Shown here one piece after another: positions 23,095-34,020 of a stretch of 39,568 bases of DNA. The stretch comes from DASZHC01 sp035938215 (GTDB taxonomy: Bacteria; Verrucomicrobiota; Verrucomicrobiia; Chthoniobacterales; JAFAMB01): contig DASZHC010000033.1 of assembly GCA_035938215.1 (NCBI GenBank), forward strand, positions 1-39,568. Reading direction: 5' to 3'. A model generated the notes under the pieces. It did not search any database. It had not been told where the DNA came from and saw nothing but the letters and a program-made list of their open reading frames with translations. The position numbers and the translations under genes are program-made. How positions within the stretch are numbered: the stretch's first letter is position 1; each line of letters starts with the position of its first letter.

Positions 23095-24447
23095 TCACTC
23101 AACTTTGTGCTTTTCGAGGTGGAGGAGGAACGAATCCGACAATTTGGGCATTGCGGCTTTTGGATTGGATTCGTTGTACGCCGAAAAGAACTCGCCAAAG
23201 ACGATTTTATCATTGGCATCCACAGTGATGCGCAAGAAGCCGAAGTCATTGTCATTATAGGCAACAACCTGGACCGAATCTCCCTTCGGCACCGCAATAG
23301 CCGGAGGGTGGACGGCGTCGAATGGCAAATCCGGGACCGGAACGATTTCATCAGAGCATGTCTTGGAAAGCTTTTCGATCGGACTATGCCCGCCGCTGCC
23401 GGCGATTAAAAAGGGTATCTGCCAGCCTCCGGATTGAGTATAGGTAATTCTCTGGTAATGATGGGCATGCGCTGAAATCACTGCGTCCGGGTACTGTCCG
23501 CTCTCGTGAAAGGCTTGTTGTAGAATGTTCCCGAGCGGCTGAAGAACGCCGGCTGGTGCGGGCCGCCGTGGCGTCGGACCCAGATTGGGATTTCCGCGCT
23601 CCGCGAAGTTCTGCGCGCCTGAATTAGGAGGATAGTGCAAAGCAAGAAAGACGACTTTGTTGTCCGCGTTTTTCTTTATACTTTTCAATGTACTCACAAG
23701 CCATTGGTACTGCGGGTTCTTGGTTTCCATCGGATCGTCAAGCTGACCGCCATTAATATCGTTTGTGGCAAGGCCGATGATCCAGGCAACGGCCGTCTCC
23801 AGTAGCCAATAGGGATAAGGCTGAGCCATAGCCAGCCGCCCATCGGTTTGGTTATCATCGCTTTTCTTCCTTGAGTCTGCGCAGAAATTTTGCAGGAAAT
23901 GATCGATTGCCGACCTTTTCCGATGAGCTGAACTCTTTGCGTCATGATTCCCTGCGATCGCAAAAATCTGGCGCTGATATGAAGTGTATTGCGAATAAAA
24001 CTGCGAGTTATACATCAGCGATTGATCCTTGGCGTTCGGGTCTTTCGGATCGTCATCTTTGTAAACGATATCGCCTAAATGAAACAGAAACGAGGCAGGC
24101 GCGGCGTTTCTCCGTCCGCCGCCGACATGTGGATCGGAGATTTGCGCGGCCATGGCTTTGGCTACTTCCAACCCGGGAACATGATTGCCGAAATGGCCGG
24201 AACAGCCAACCGTATGAAAGCTCAAGACGCCTGTTTGCCTAATCCGGTGCGACTCATCGGGATCAAGATCCTTGAGCTTCACGTGATGAGCGTCTCCCGG
24301 TGGATCCCGGGGAATAGGCGTCCAAACGCCATGCTCCACGCATGGCGGATAGGAGGAAGGATCTTGTAGGAGTTGGTGATGAATCAGGCATGTCAAACCA
24401 TTGTTTATAGAATCCTTGAAAAGCAAAACTGATTGCAGATGAATCAA
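23095..24447 (-). CDS. Metallophosphoesterase (calcineurin-like)
   Basis: The metal motifs visible are GD at 125-126 (FHLGDIVYKDDD), GNHD at 166-169, H in ALHYPPNS and the AHAHHYQ segment near residue 330, as in calcineurin-like phosphodiesterases/acid phosphatases. The first D-x-H motif is replaced by a VGCSGHFGN-type segment, as in some divergent members. Residues 1-13 (MIHLQSVLLFKDS) are encoded inside miniature element copy 3, so the ATG at 24447 is supplied by the insertion. The true N-terminus was probably removed, or starts downstream. No signal peptide is visible, although relatives are often secreted. Confidence 0.75.
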   Translation of the reverse strand: MIHLQSVLLFKDSINNGLTCLIHHQLLQDPSSYPPCVEHGVWTPIPRDPPGDAHHVKLKDLDPDESHRIRQTGVLSFHTVGCSGHFGNHVPGLEVAKAMAAQISDPHVGGGRRNAAPASFLFHLGDIVYKDDDPKDPNAKDQSLMYNSQFYSQYTSYQRQIFAIAGNHDAKSSAHRKRSAIDHFLQNFCADSRKKSDDNQTDGRLAMAQPYPYWLLETAVAWIIGLATNDINGGQLDDPMETKNPQYQWLVSTLKSIKKNADNKVVFLALHYPPNSGAQNFAERGNPNLGPTPRRPAPAGVLQPLGNILQQAFHESGQYPDAVISAHAHHYQRITYTQSGGWQIPFLIAGSGGHSPIEKLSKTCSDEIVPVPDLPFDAVHPPAIAVPKGDSVQVVAYNDNDFGFLRITVDANDKIVFGEFFSAYNESNPKAAMPKLSDSFLLHLEKHKVE

Positions 24448-24504
24448 GTTTTTTTCTGTATCCGCATATTAATCATTAGGTGGTTTTGCTTTTCAAGGAT
24501 TCTA
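24408..24504 (-). mobile_element. Miniature inverted-repeat element, copy 3 (97 bp, inverted orientation)
   Basis: The same termini as copies 1 and 2 (TAGAATCCTTGAAAAGCAAA and inverse), but the interior is in the opposite orientation (gcagatgaatcaagtttttt, cggatacagaaaaaa on the minus strand). TA precedes and follows it. It lies between the divergent metallophosphoesterase and dehydrogenase genes, covering the former's apparent start codon. Confidence 0.8.
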
Positions 24505-24522
24505 TAGTTTCATCCAAGGAAA

Positions 24523-25305
24523 ATGAGACTTCATAACAAGTCTGCTTTAATCACGGGAGCGGGCAGCGGCATAGGCCGGGCGATTGCTCAAGAATTCGCC
24601 CGAGAAGGAGCGAAGGTGGCAATTGCCGACATTGATCTTGCGGCGGCGACACAAGCGGCTGGAGAAATTCAGTCAAGGGGCGGTATCGCAATTGCCGTTC
24701 AGATGGACGTGGCTAATGAAACCCAGGTCGATGAAGGAACCGAGTTTGTCTCCAACTCCCTGGATGGACTGGATATCCTGGTAAGCAACGCCGGAATTCA
24801 GATCATCAACCCGATCGTCAATTTTTCACTTTCCGATTGGCAAAAGCTGCTGGCCATACACCTGGACGGAGCTTTCCTAACGACGCGAGCGGCTATGCGT
24901 GCAATGATATCGCATGGACGCGGAGGGTGTATTCTCTATCTCGGCTCTGTTCACTCGCATATCGCCTCCCCAAACAAGTCGGCTTATGTAGCGGCGAAGC
25001 ATGGGATCGCCGGATTGGCAAAAGCCGTTGCGAAAGAGGGCGCGAAGAGCGGCATCCGATCAAATGTGATTTGTCCGGGATTTGTTAGGACCGCACTGGT
25101 TGAAAAGCAGATCCCCCAGCAGGCGCAGCAGCTTGGAATAACCGAAGAAGAGGTTGTTAGGGATGTCATGCTTCGCGAGACCGTTGACGGCGAATTCACG
25201 TCCCTGGAAGATGTCGCTGCGACTGCTGTTTTTCTTGCCTCTTTTCCCACCAACGCGCTAACCGGCCAGTCGATTGGCGTAAGTCACGGCCATGTCATGC
25301 AGTAA
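24523..25305 (+). CDS. 3-Hydroxybutyrate dehydrogenase-like SDR
   Basis: A 260-aa classical short-chain dehydrogenase. TGAGSGIG at 11-18 binds NAD(H), NAG at 89-91, and the catalytic Ser142, Tyr155 and Lys159 (GSVHSHIASPNKSAYVAAKH) are all present. The C-terminal part (VRTALVEKQIPQQAQQLGIT; MLRETVDGEFTSLEDVA; SHGHVMQ) matches the D-3-hydroxybutyrate dehydrogenase subgroup, which oxidises 3-hydroxybutyrate to acetoacetate in polyhydroxybutyrate/ketone metabolism. The start ATG lies 19 nt after the miniature element; its promoter may have been displaced by that insertion. No other PHB genes are nearby. Subgroup call is likely but not certain. Confidence 0.8.
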   Translation: MRLHNKSALITGAGSGIGRAIAQEFAREGAKVAIADIDLAAATQAAGEIQSRGGIAIAVQMDVANETQVDEGTEFVSNSLDGLDILVSNAGIQIINPIVNFSLSDWQKLLAIHLDGAFLTTRAAMRAMISHGRGGCILYLGSVHSHIASPNKSAYVAAKHGIAGLAKAVAKEGAKSGIRSNVICPGFVRTALVEKQIPQQAQQLGITEEEVVRDVMLRETVDGEFTSLEDVAATAVFLASFPTNALTGQSIGVSHGHVMQ

Positions 25306-25309
25306 AAGG

Positions 25310-25594
25310 CTAATTGGTAGAACCTTGTCGAATACGCTCCTTTTTAGACTCGCATTCCTCAGTTAAGCGACGAGTTTCCGACGCGAGCTGTTTCCGCAGA
25401 CTCTCCACCTCAGAGGCTCTGCCGGCTGCCTGTTCCCGACGGATCTGATCGTTCAGGAGTAATTCCTTTTCGGCAATTCGAGATTTATATAGCGAATCAA
25501 CTTCGGCAAGTTGCGAACGTTGCCCTTCCGTTAGTTTGACAGAGGGAGATTGCTTCTCCAGTCTTTCCATCGCGAGATCATAAGCCGATTTCAT
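25310..25594 (-). CDS. Small coiled-coil protein downstream of clpB
   Basis: 94 aa, nearly all charged helix (KLTEGQRSQLAEVDSLYKSR; EVESLRKQLASETRRLTEEC) with heptad-like leucines, predicting a coiled coil. No domain family is recognised. ATG 25594 with AGGTTC about 11 nt upstream. It starts 37 nt after the ClpB stop on the same strand, so it is probably in the clpB transcript, perhaps an accessory factor or simply a passenger. The stop is 4 nt from the convergent dehydrogenase stop. Confidence 0.65.
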   Translation of the reverse strand: MKSAYDLAMERLEKQSPSVKLTEGQRSQLAEVDSLYKSRIAEKELLLNDQIRREQAAGRASEVESLRKQLASETRRLTEECESKKERIRQGSTN

Positions 25595-25631
25595 AGCGTA
25601 ACAAGAACCTGTTTTTTCGCCCTGTCTAGAG

Positions 25632-28202
<2,571 letters not shown>

Positions 28203-28218
28203 GAAACCAATTTAGCGC

Positions 28219-28255
28219 GAAAATCCCACGAGCCAAAGCGCTCGTGGGATTTTCG
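28219..28255. terminator. Long perfect hairpin upstream of clpB
   Basis: cgaaaatcccacgag (28219-28233) and ctcgtgggattttcg (28241-28255) form a 15-bp stem with loop ccaaagc. The sequence 'cgagccaaagcgctcg' is shared with the hairpin at 35205-35248. It may terminate Dop transcripts or belong to a dispersed palindrome family. Confidence 0.55.
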
Positions 28256-28320
28256 GGCTGCGTTTTTTTAAAAGAAATTTTAAAACAGACTGTCTTCGCC
28301 CTTGATTTGAAACGGTGCAG

Positions 28321-28480
28321 GGCGCCGTATTTGGGGAACACGCCGAAGGCGTAATGGACCTCAGCCCAGGGTGGAGCGAAGCGGAACCCTGGGTCTTGAA
28401 TATTAGTATGCGGCCCGCTCTGAAAGAGCGGCAGAGGATAGCGAGCGCGTGTCCAGGCCATCTGACCGTCGTCGTTGAAA
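28321..28480. repeat. Compound small-hairpin repeat after dop
   Basis: Three short stems in a row: acgccgaaggcgt (28340-28352), cccagggt...accctggg (28365-28393) and ccgctctgaaagagcgg (28415-28431). The open frame covering it is not protein-like. A typical intergenic repeat of the multi-hairpin kind. Confidence 0.55.
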
Positions 28481-28496
28481 TGCTGGGTTTTACAGG

Positions 28497-30017
28497 CTAG
28501 ACAAACTTCTCCAATCTGCACAGGAAGTCTTCGTAGTTGTTTGCTTCCCGGATAAGTGTGTTCAAACGATCGATGCGATCGTCATCCGACGCATGATTAA
28601 AAGAGACTCTGCGTTGGCCTGAATCCTGGCCAAACACAATCTCGTCCCAATGAATGGTGTGAATTTGAGGTGTAAACCGCGCGACGGCGCGGCCCCGGAA
28701 ATAAGCGCGCGTCGTTTCAGGCGGCATGAAGATAGCCGTTTTGATTTCGTCCTCCTTCAGGATCCGTCGAACCTGGTTTTGGCGGACTAATTCATAGTAG
28801 AGCCCCTGTTCCCACGCAACGTTATGATACTCGAGATCGATCGATTGCAGCCAAGGATCTGTCCAGGAGAGCCTCTCATTCTCCTGAAATGTGTTCAGCA
28901 GATATTTTTTTGCAACCCAATCAATTCGATCTACGCACCTCATGGCGTCGACTTCCAAATCGTTCAGGAGGCCTTGCCACTCCTGCAACAGCCATGCCGA
29001 TTCCTGGTCTGTTCGGTCACAATATTTGAGCGCCTTTTCAAGATACATTCGCTGCACATCGATTGCTGAAATCTTCCGCCCATCCTTCAGCTCGATAATC
29101 CAGTCATAGGTCTGGTCGCGGCTTATCGACTTCGTTGCGTCGATCGGTTGTGCAACCTCCAACTGCGGAGCCTCGCGCTTCTCGATGAGCTCCAGAACGA
29201 GAGACGTCGTCCCAATCTTCATCGCAGTCGCAAATTCGCTCATGTTGGCGTCTCCGAGAATCACATGAAAGCGCCGATACTTCCCGGGATCGGCGTGCGG
29301 TTCGTCCCGCGTATTGACAATCGGCCGTCGATTCATCGTGTCGATGCTCACCAGGACGCTAAAGAAATCCGATCTTTGCGATATCTGGAAAATCCCGGGC
29401 TGGCCTGAGGATCCCTCTCCTTCGATCCCCATTTTTCCGGCGCCCGCAAAAATCTGGCGGGTGACCAGAAAGGGAATGACGTCAGTGACAAGCCGATCCC
29501 AAGGCACAGATCGACTCATCAGATAGTTGTCATGGCACCCGTAACTATGTCCGATGAAGTCGGTGTTGTTCTTGTAAAGCCGCACCTCACGTTCCGGAGC
29601 GATCTTCTTGTTCCTGCGGCGCACACACTCGCTCAGAATACGTTCTCCCGCCTTGTCCTGCGCAACTATATCACGGAGGCGCGTACACTCCGGCGTCGAG
29701 TATTCCGGATGCGCGTGATCATTGTAGAATCGTGCTCCGTTGCTGAGCACGAGATCGCTTTTGATCTCCTCAAAACTCAGAGGACGATTTTTGTCCAGCT
29801 CGTAATAGGCCGATTCATCGGTATCCTGCATCAATGTTTGCGCACGGAATCCGCGCGCATCGAGGTGGGGATCCTCCAATTCATAGTCCCACTTCATCAA
29901 TGCCCCATGCTCGGTGTAGCACCGGACAAGTTCTATCGACTCGGCCACTACATCGACCGTTTCGACTCCGTTTACCGTTATCCCGTATTCCGTTTCGATG
30001 CCGAAAACCCGCTTCAT
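28497..30017 (-). CDS. dop: Depupylase/deamidase Dop
   Basis: 506 aa, the usual Dop length and longer than the ligase PafA. The N-terminal FGIETEYGITV carries the ATP/Mg-binding glutamates. Residues 40-80 form the extra Dop loop region, and LSNGARFYNDHAHPEYSTPE (91-110) matches Dop rather than PafA (which has a shorter VGHPEYAT-type segment). The ATP-grasp-like carboxylate-amine fold acts in the cytosol, removing or deamidating the ubiquitin-like Pup/UBact tag. It begins 33 nt after the Mpa stop, so both are in one transcript. Neither a pup/UBact gene nor pafA follows, which is unusual for this locus type. Confidence 0.9.
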   Translation of the reverse strand: MKRVFGIETEYGITVNGVETVDVVAESIELVRCYTEHGALMKWDYELEDPHLDARGFRAQTLMQDTDESAYYELDKNRPLSFEEIKSDLVLSNGARFYNDHAHPEYSTPECTRLRDIVAQDKAGERILSECVRRRNKKIAPEREVRLYKNNTDFIGHSYGCHDNYLMSRSVPWDRLVTDVIPFLVTRQIFAGAGKMGIEGEGSSGQPGIFQISQRSDFFSVLVSIDTMNRRPIVNTRDEPHADPGKYRRFHVILGDANMSEFATAMKIGTTSLVLELIEKREAPQLEVAQPIDATKSISRDQTYDWIIELKDGRKISAIDVQRMYLEKALKYCDRTDQESAWLLQEWQGLLNDLEVDAMRCVDRIDWVAKKYLLNTFQENERLSWTDPWLQSIDLEYHNVAWEQGLYYELVRQNQVRRILKEDEIKTAIFMPPETTRAYFRGRAVARFTPQIHTIHWDEIVFGQDSGQRRVSFNHASDDDRIDRLNTLIREANNYEDFLCRLEKFV

Positions 30018-30050
30018 TCAACTCAAGGTGCGTCAGGGGACGGGCCGATA

Positions 30051-31724
30051 TCAAATGACATGAGAAGGACCCGCCGGTTTCTCGTTGCCCCTGACCGGAG
30101 AAACCTTGACGACATTCTCTGAATCGTAGTCGATCAGCTTTAGCCAATCTTCGACAATGTCTGTCGGTGGAAAGATATCATTCTCTACATACTCAGTATT
30201 GAGAGAAACAAGGAGATCCGATTCACTGATCCCCTCTTCCAGCATCGTGCTGATCGCGCGCTTGATTGCCAATTCTTTCGCCCGTTCCACAACCGAAGCA
30301 ATGATCGCACCGCTTACCAGGTCGCCTCGGTAGAGAGTGTCTCGCTTCCCGCTCCTCAAAATAACGTCTAGAAAACGATTCTCATCTTTGTGAGAAAATT
30401 GAGTTTCGACCACCTTATCGATCAAATGAGCGACGGCATCAGAGACTCCGCCCATCCTCTGCACCAGATCCGGGTCGTACGGTAAATCTTCTGAGAGATA
30501 GATCCGGTAAATCTCGCGTGCGGCTTCGCGATCCGGACGATCCACTTTGATTTTACGGTCGATTCGGCCTGGCCGCAGAATTGCAGGGTCGATCAAATCA
30601 GCCCGATTGGATGCGAGAATGATGACGACCTCGTTCAACGACTCGATGCCATCCATCTCCGTGCAGAACATCGGCACTAACGTCGACAGGATGCTTGAGT
30701 ATCGACCGGCTCGGCGAGTTCCCAAAATGCTCTCGGCTTCATCGATGAATATGAAGGGCAAAAAGCCTTCCTTTCTCTTTTCCCGAGCAGTTGCAAAGAT
30801 CTCGCGAACCATCCTTTCGGATTCGCCAACCCACATATTAAGAATTTCGGGACCCTTGATATGCATGAAAAACTGCTGCATGTCCTCTCCGGTCTTTTCC
30901 GTGAGCTGCTTCGTAAGATTGTAGGCCGTAGCTTTTCCAATCAGAGTTTTACCGCAACCGGGCGGTCCGTAGAGAAGAAATCCCTTTGGCGTTTGATGTT
31001 GAAATTTTGCAAACAAATCTGCATGCAGGAGCGGCAGTTCGATCGCATCTTTGATTGCGCTCAACGCATCTTCCTGACCGCCGACCCTTTCCCATGGCAA
31101 TTCGGGAACGGTTTCCAAATAATATTCCTCGGTTTTCGTATGGCTTAGCACTTCGACGGCGATCCGGTAGTTGGGATCCACTCTTATTTCGTCCCCTACC
31201 TTCAGCGTTTCCTTCATCAAGTCTTGCGACCGCTGTAGTACGATCGACTGAACTCCATGCTCCATACCAACCCTGAGCCGATCGGGACCTAGAAGTTCGG
31301 TAATCTTCGTGACAGGCCCCGACATATCGTAGCCAAGATCTCCGACGATAACATACGCCTCATTCACCAGGACGCGTGTACCCTTCTTCAACTTCGCAAT
31401 GCTGATTCTCGGATCAACATTGCAATAATAGTCCGACCCCCCCACAACAATCTGGGCAGTTTCCTTATTGGGACTGCCGAGAAACGTCCCGATGCGATTC
31501 GCAGGAGACGTTACCTTCTTAATAACCTCGTCGAGTTTCTCGATGGTATGTCGAGCTTCGCTGATCATCTCCTCTTGCTCAGCTACACTGGACCGCAGGT
31601 CGATCAATTCCCTTCTAGCAGGGTCGCCTGGAGGCAGACTGGCAATGATTCTCTCTAAAGCTTCGAGAGGAGTTGCGGGCTCAGAACTAAAACCACCGTA
31701 TTCGGGCGCTTTCTCTTCGTTCAT
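30051..31724 (-). CDS. mpa: Proteasome-associated ATPase Mpa/ARC
   Basis: The 557-aa AAA+ unfoldase forms hexameric rings that feed tagged proteins to the bacterial 20S proteasome. There is an N-terminal coiled coil (about residues 38-75), two OB-type domains (95-190), Walker A GPPGCGKT at 253-260, Walker B FIFIDEAE near 325-332 and the arginine-finger region ILRPGRIDRKI. The C-terminus ends GPSHVI, without the penultimate-Tyr GQYL-type tail that docks actinobacterial Mpa to the proteasome. It is first in the mpa-dop transcript, divergent from the 2-oxo acid dehydrogenase genes over a 278-nt spacer. Confidence 0.93.
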   Translation of the reverse strand: MNEEKAPEYGGFSSEPATPLEALERIIASLPPGDPARRELIDLRSSVAEQEEMISEARHTIEKLDEVIKKVTSPANRIGTFLGSPNKETAQIVVGGSDYYCNVDPRISIAKLKKGTRVLVNEAYVIVGDLGYDMSGPVTKITELLGPDRLRVGMEHGVQSIVLQRSQDLMKETLKVGDEIRVDPNYRIAVEVLSHTKTEEYYLETVPELPWERVGGQEDALSAIKDAIELPLLHADLFAKFQHQTPKGFLLYGPPGCGKTLIGKATAYNLTKQLTEKTGEDMQQFFMHIKGPEILNMWVGESERMVREIFATAREKRKEGFLPFIFIDEAESILGTRRAGRYSSILSTLVPMFCTEMDGIESLNEVVIILASNRADLIDPAILRPGRIDRKIKVDRPDREAAREIYRIYLSEDLPYDPDLVQRMGGVSDAVAHLIDKVVETQFSHKDENRFLDVILRSGKRDTLYRGDLVSGAIIASVVERAKELAIKRAISTMLEEGISESDLLVSLNTEYVENDIFPPTDIVEDWLKLIDYDSENVVKVSPVRGNEKPAGPSHVI

Positions 31725-31883
31725 CTGTACTTCTTAATCACTCCGCGCCTGGATTATAAGCGGATTCGGAATTCGTAGCAAACCAGGACTTGAGTATCTC
31801 GACGGAATTCGGTCGGAACGTATTCATGGGATGTTAGGATTTCGGGAGCGATTATTCGTTGCTTACTTCGCCGGCTCCGGCGT

Positions 31884-31939
31884 CGGGGGCCGATATCCCT
31901 CGGCGAGCGAGACGGTGAGTTTCCCAGGATCGGCCCCCG
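31884..31939. repeat. Inverted repeat in the mpa / E1alpha divergent spacer
   Basis: cgggggccgat (31884-31894) and atcggcccccg (31929-31939) are perfect 11-bp inverse arms 34 nt apart. The spacer 31725-32002 otherwise shows no gene; it must hold promoters of both divergent units. Confidence 0.5.
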
Positions 31940-32002
31940 GGAGACTGCGCCGCAGGTAAGAAAGCGTTGCATGCCTCTGACGAAAGCTGATAATGATCGC
32001 TT

Positions 32003-33037
32003 ATGCTAGATACCCTCAAGGAGCATCGAGGGGATGTTGCTCCATCGCTATTTCCGGATCGGTACATTACGGCGTTTAAATGGATGCTCCTTGCGCGGAC
32101 AGTCGAAGAAAAATTGGGAAGTCTGTGGCGGGCAGGAAAAATTGCAGGGGGCGTCTATTTGGGTAAAGGACAGGAAGCAATCAGTTCGGCGGTTGGAACG
32201 ATGCTCAAACCGGGCGACCTCTTCGGCCCCTTGATTCGTGACCAGGCAGGACGCCTGGCGTTTGGCGAACCTATTATCGACGTTTTCCGGGCACATTTTG
32301 GATCAAGGACCGGGCCAACGCTGGGACGGGACGGAAATGTGCATCGGGGAAGACCTCGCGAAGGGTATTTCCCGATGATCAGTCATTTGGGGGCGCTTGT
32401 TTCCGTTGTGGCGGGGGCGTTGATCGCAAGACGTTTTAAGGGGGATAGGACTGCCATCGGCGCGACAACGATCGGTGATGGAGGCACCTCCACAGGAGCC
32501 TTTCACGAAGCTATTAATATGGCCGCCGTGGAGAAGTTGCCCCTCGTACTGGTCATATCGAATAACCGTTACGCTTATTCCACGCCGAACACTCGCCAAT
32601 TTGCGTGCAGCGACCTGGTTGATCGTGCTCGAGGTTACGGGCTTGAAGGTTACACAATGGATGGAACCGATCTCGCCGAGTGCCTTGAGGTCGTGGGAAA
32701 TGCGATGGAGCGGGCGCGGTCGGGACACGGCCCTCAAATGGTGGTAGGACATTGCCTTCGCCTTACGGGCCATGCCGAACACGACGACGCGTTCTATATG
32801 GACAAGCGATTGCTTGAATCTCCTGTTGGTCGCGATTGCCTCAAGGTCGCAGAATCTTATTTGTGCAAGCAGAAATGGGCAGACGAAACTCAAATTGAGA
32901 ACTGGAAAAAAGTTGCGAAGCGGCAGGTTGAAGAGTCGGTGGCAATTGCTCAGCGCGAGCCTCAAGCGGATCCGATTGAGGAGACTTGGTGCCCTTACGC
33001 AACTGAATCAGTCGCAGAAGCACATTCCATTCGATGA
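32003..33037 (+). CDS. 2-Oxo acid dehydrogenase E1 component, alpha subunit
   Basis: A 344-aa thiamine-diphosphate enzyme subunit. WMLLARTVEEKLGSLWRAGK begins the core. The TPP motif GDG (GDGGTSTGAFHEAINMAA) followed ~26 residues later by NN (VISNNRYAYSTP) is complete, and SHLGALVSVVAGAL precedes it. The overall pattern is closer to the branched-chain 2-oxo acid/acetoin type alpha subunits than to the short PDH type, but the substrate is not certain. The stop overlaps the beta-subunit ATG by 4 nt (ATGA), enforcing balanced translation. The E2 gene follows; E3 is not in the window, so a shared dihydrolipoamide dehydrogenase elsewhere is assumed. Confidence 0.9.
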   Translation: MLDTLKEHRGDVAPSLFPDRYITAFKWMLLARTVEEKLGSLWRAGKIAGGVYLGKGQEAISSAVGTMLKPGDLFGPLIRDQAGRLAFGEPIIDVFRAHFGSRTGPTLGRDGNVHRGRPREGYFPMISHLGALVSVVAGALIARRFKGDRTAIGATTIGDGGTSTGAFHEAINMAAVEKLPLVLVISNNRYAYSTPNTRQFACSDLVDRARGYGLEGYTMDGTDLAECLEVVGNAMERARSGHGPQMVVGHCLRLTGHAEHDDAFYMDKRLLESPVGRDCLKVAESYLCKQKWADETQIENWKKVAKRQVEESVAIAQREPQADPIEETWCPYATESVAEAHSIR

Positions 33038-33999
33038 GTATCACGTATCTCGAAGCGATTCGTGAAGCACAGAGAAGGGCTCTGCGGGACGACCCGCGTG
33101 TGTATATCTATGGGCAGGATATCGCTACCTTCGGCGGAGCATTCAAGGCGACCAAGAACCTGGCGAGAGAATTTCCCGGCAGGGTCATTGACGCACCCAT
33201 AAGCGAGGATGCAATGGTTGGGAGCGCAATCGGGGCAGCAATCGAAGGAATGCGGCCAATCATCGAGATGCAATTCGCAGATTTTTCGAGTGTTGCGATC
33301 AATCAGATTGTCAACCAGGCTGCGACCCTTTTTTGGCGAACGCAGGTGGCTTGTCCCATCACGATCCGTCTTCCTTCGGGCGGAAACCCCGGGAGCGGAC
33401 CCTTTCACAGTCAGAATCTGGAGTCCCTGTACGCACATTTTCCGGGTTTGGTCGTCATGACTCCGGCTACGGTCGACGATGCGTATAGCATGCTTTTGGA
33501 GGCGATCGCGATCGATGACCCGGTAATTTACTGTGAGCACAAATACTTATACAACCGTCTGAAAGTCGACGCTCTTACGGAAACTGGACTCCCACCTCAC
33601 AAGGCGCGGGTCGCGAGGATTGGGCGAGACCTGACTATTGTATCGTACAGCGCGATGGTTCACGAGTCGCTTTCTGCCGCAGAGCAATTGAAGCGGGAAA
33701 ATATTGAAGTTGAGATCGTCGATCTCCGGACGGTCAAACCGCTGGACATCGATACTGTTTTGGCTTCTGTGGCGCGGACATCGCGGCTTCTCTGCGTAGG
33801 AGAATCGTGGCCATGGGGCGGTGTAAACGCTGAAGTCATCGCGAGCGTGGCCACGCATGGTTTCCATCTCCTCGATGCGCCACCGCAACGGATCAATAGT
33901 AAAGACACCCCAATTCCTTTCAGCCCAAACCTCTGGAGCGCCCACAAACCATCGAGCCGGGTGATAGCCGCTGCGGCGCGCCGGCTTTTTGATTGGTAA
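33034..33999 (+). CDS. 2-Oxo acid dehydrogenase E1 component, beta subunit
   Basis: A 321-aa transketolase-like beta subunit. YIYGQDIATFGGAFKATKNL and RVIDAPISEDAMVGSAIGAA carry the conserved E1beta signature, and LPSGGNPGSGPFHSQNLESL contains the phosphate-loop His. It pairs with E1alpha in an alpha2beta2 tetramer that decarboxylates the 2-oxo acid and reductively acylates the E2 lipoyl group. Start ATG overlaps the alpha stop. E2 starts 21 nt after the stop. Confidence 0.92.
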   Translation: MSITYLEAIREAQRRALRDDPRVYIYGQDIATFGGAFKATKNLAREFPGRVIDAPISEDAMVGSAIGAAIEGMRPIIEMQFADFSSVAINQIVNQAATLFWRTQVACPITIRLPSGGNPGSGPFHSQNLESLYAHFPGLVVMTPATVDDAYSMLLEAIAIDDPVIYCEHKYLYNRLKVDALTETGLPPHKARVARIGRDLTIVSYSAMVHESLSAAEQLKRENIEVEIVDLRTVKPLDIDTVLASVARTSRLLCVGESWPWGGVNAEVIASVATHGFHLLDAPPQRINSKDTPIPFSPNLWSAHKPSSRVIAAAARRLFDW

Positions 34000-34020
34000 G
34001 GCTTCGAATCCTTTTACCCT

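Noticed and set aside
32303..32965. 220-codon minus-strand frame opposite E1alpha
   Set aside because: The plus strand holds a complete TPP-enzyme subunit; this frame has no domain signature.
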